A DNA stretch of 7,344 nt from Bifidobacteriaceae bacterium (lineage in GTDB: Bacteria; Actinomycetota; Actinomycetes; Actinomycetales; WQXJ01), in NCBI GenBank assembly GCA_031268115.1, contig JAIRXV010000475.1, positions 1-7,344 of the forward strand. Reading direction: 5' to 3'. Numbering within the stretch: position 1 is the stretch's first letter; each line of letters begins with the position of its first letter. Made by a program: the position numbers and the translations under genes. A model generated the notes under the pieces. That model was not told the origin of the DNA and searched no databases. It saw nothing but the letters and a program-made list of their open reading frames with translations. Positions 6,142 through 7,344 of the stretch are shown one piece after another.

Positions 6142-7296
6142 TCACGCGGCGTTTCCCGTCTCGCCCATGAGGCGTATGGCCCGCGCTGGGCGCCTGGGCG
6201 AGATGGCCTCTTGCATCATGTTCGAGACGATTGCCGCCAACGGGATGTCGCCGGGGCAGGCCGCGGCCCGTTCACAGGCGATCTTGGCGCGCACCCCGTC
6301 ACCCCGCACCCAGGCCAGCCAGGCGAGCCCACCGAACAGGTGGCCCTTTCGCCGGGCGATGGCGTGAACGGCCGCCAGGGTCAGCAGAATCTCGGCCGCC
6401 TCCCCGCGATCCTCGTCGACCGTGGGCCCACCCCTCGGGTCGAGGACCGTGCGTCGACGCATTACCGAGGCCCGGTCCTGCCCGTCCGCCACAACGCGAT
6501 CCGCCAAATCGTCTTCCCCGGCGATGACGGTCAAGATCGCCTCGCGCACCACTCCGTCGCCCATCGCCGCTGCGATCGCTCCCAGGACGCGCGGATCCGT
6601 CCGGGGGACCCTGCGCCCCTCGGCGAACGCCTCAAACAGCGGGCCAAACGCTTCGCGCCACACGCCCAGCATCCGCTCCCGCCACGACCGCACTCCGAGC
6701 CCACCGGCTTGGGTCCGCTGGTCCCACGTCCGCGACGCCGCGCGCCGCGCCCGGCGCATATCCTCGTCCGTGGCCGACGGCAGGACCGCCACCGCCTCTC
6801 GCGAATCCGCCGGAGCGGACCCGAGCGCCGTGTAGGCGGCCATCGGGATCGTCTCACGCAGGCGTTCCAGCGACCCACCCTCGCCGCGCGGATGCCAAGT
6901 CTCAGGGTCGTGGCGCTGATAGCTCCTCTTGCCCACATCCCACACATCGATGTAGTCCACCCGCTCTCGGATCCTCGCGGCGAACGCGCGGACCGGCGCA
7001 TCCCGGTGCACAGGGGGATCGTTTGGGCCCGCGTAGCGGACGATGACGGCCCCTCTCGCGTTGTCGTCCGCCACCACCCCCGCGACGTGTTCCGCCAGCG
7101 CCGGCCCGTGGACCGGATGGCGGATATCGGCCAGATCGAGGCGTGCGGTCACCCCTATCCGGCCCCGCGGGCCCGCCAAAGCGACCACGACAAGGCTGTC
7201 ACTGGGTGCGAATCCGATTTGGTGGGGAATCACGGACAGCAGATCTGCCCCGTTGCGGGCCTTGACAATGGTGGGAACCTGGGGGAACGCGCTCAT
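6142..7296 (-). CDS. DUF4192 domain-containing protein
   Basis: A 384-residue protein recognised as DUF4192, a family of unknown function found widely in actinobacteria. The diagnostic N-terminus reads NGADLLSVIPHQIGFAPSDSLVVVAL (about residues 14-39), followed by a strand with TARLDLADI. The C-terminal helical part has the other recognisable block, LAWLAWVRGDGVRAKIACERA (about 325-345), then a helix ending SNMMQEAISP. No signal peptide, membrane segment or catalytic motif is visible; it is presumably cytoplasmic. The ATG at 7296 is preferred because AAGGTGG lies five bases upstream (7308 to 7302); the in-frame GTG at 7305 lies within that site and has no ribosome binding site of its own, but would add only three residues. 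It is upstream of the sigma gene on the same strand, with 249 bp containing apparent promoters between them, so they need not be one operon. Confidence 0.88.
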   Translation of the reverse strand: MSAFPQVPTIVKARNGADLLSVIPHQIGFAPSDSLVVVALAGPRGRIGVTARLDLADIRHPVHGPALAEHVAGVVADDNARGAVIVRYAGPNDPPVHRDAPVRAFAARIRERVDYIDVWDVGKRSYQRHDPETWHPRGEGGSLERLRETIPMAAYTALGSAPADSREAVAVLPSATDEDMRRARRAASRTWDQRTQAGGLGVRSWRERMLGVWREAFGPLFEAFAEGRRVPRTDPRVLGAIAAAMGDGVVREAILTVIAGEDDLADRVVADGQDRASVMRRRTVLDPRGGPTVDEDRGEAAEILLTLAAVHAIARRKGHLFGGLAWLAWVRGDGVRAKIACERAAACPGDIPLAAIVSNMMQEAISPRRPARAIRLMGETGNAA

Positions 7297-7344
7297 GGAT
7301 GCCACCTTGACAGGTTGGGCGCCAACGGCGCTGGGCCGGAGCCG

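Noticed and set aside
5387..6367. Plus-strand open frame of 326 codons over the sigma N-terminus and leader
   Set aside because: Ala/Ser-rich shadow of the low-complexity sigma N-terminus; it crosses the promoter region and the end of the DUF4192 gene.
7319..7331. GCGCC-AAC-GGCGC hairpin upstream of the DUF4192 start
   Set aside because: Short GC-rich inverted repeats of this size are frequent by chance at this composition, and the window ends just beyond it.

Overview
This is a high-GC chromosomal stretch from an actinomycete (Actinomycetota). The evidence is the GC-rich third codon positions, a 65-residue DUF7455 zinc protein and a DUF4192 protein (both families mostly actinobacterial), a HrdB/SigA-type principal sigma factor with a long Lys/Ala/Pro/acid-rich N-terminus, and topoisomerase IV subunits of the actinobacterial type. 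I cannot name the genus; Micrococcales/Actinomycetales-like is a guess.

Layout, left to right. (1) 1-798, plus strand: the C-terminal part of topoisomerase IV subunit A (parC), cut by the window edge. (2) 851-1891, minus: a tandem-domain GNAT acetyltransferase, convergent with parC. (3) 1926-4022, minus: complete topoisomerase IV subunit B (parE), 34 bp upstream of the GNAT gene and probably co-transcribed with it. (4) 4023-4170: a divergent control region. It holds a -10 box seven bases before the parE GTG, which suggests a leaderless mRNA, and a 13-bp palindrome touching the next start codon. (5) 4171-4368, plus: DUF7455 zinc protein. (6) 4414-5892, minus: the principal sigma factor. (7) 5893-6141: its leader and promoter region, with a strong stem-loop, a housekeeping -10 and a perfect match to the SigR/SigH-type ECF promoter (GGGAAT-N18-GTT). 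(8) 6142-7296, minus: DUF4192 protein of unknown function.

The genes form a core housekeeping neighbourhood. ParC and ParE together make the A2B2 type IIA topoisomerase that decatenates chromosomes, and the sigma factor directs general transcription. From memory, hrdB and the second gyrase-like pair also lie close together in Streptomyces, so the layout looks ancestral. I see no mobile element, CRISPR array, RNA gene or phage gene, and no convincing new multi-gene system. The most informative signals are regulatory: the candidate oxidative-stress promoter and leader hairpin of the sigma gene, and the parE/DUF7455 intergenic region.
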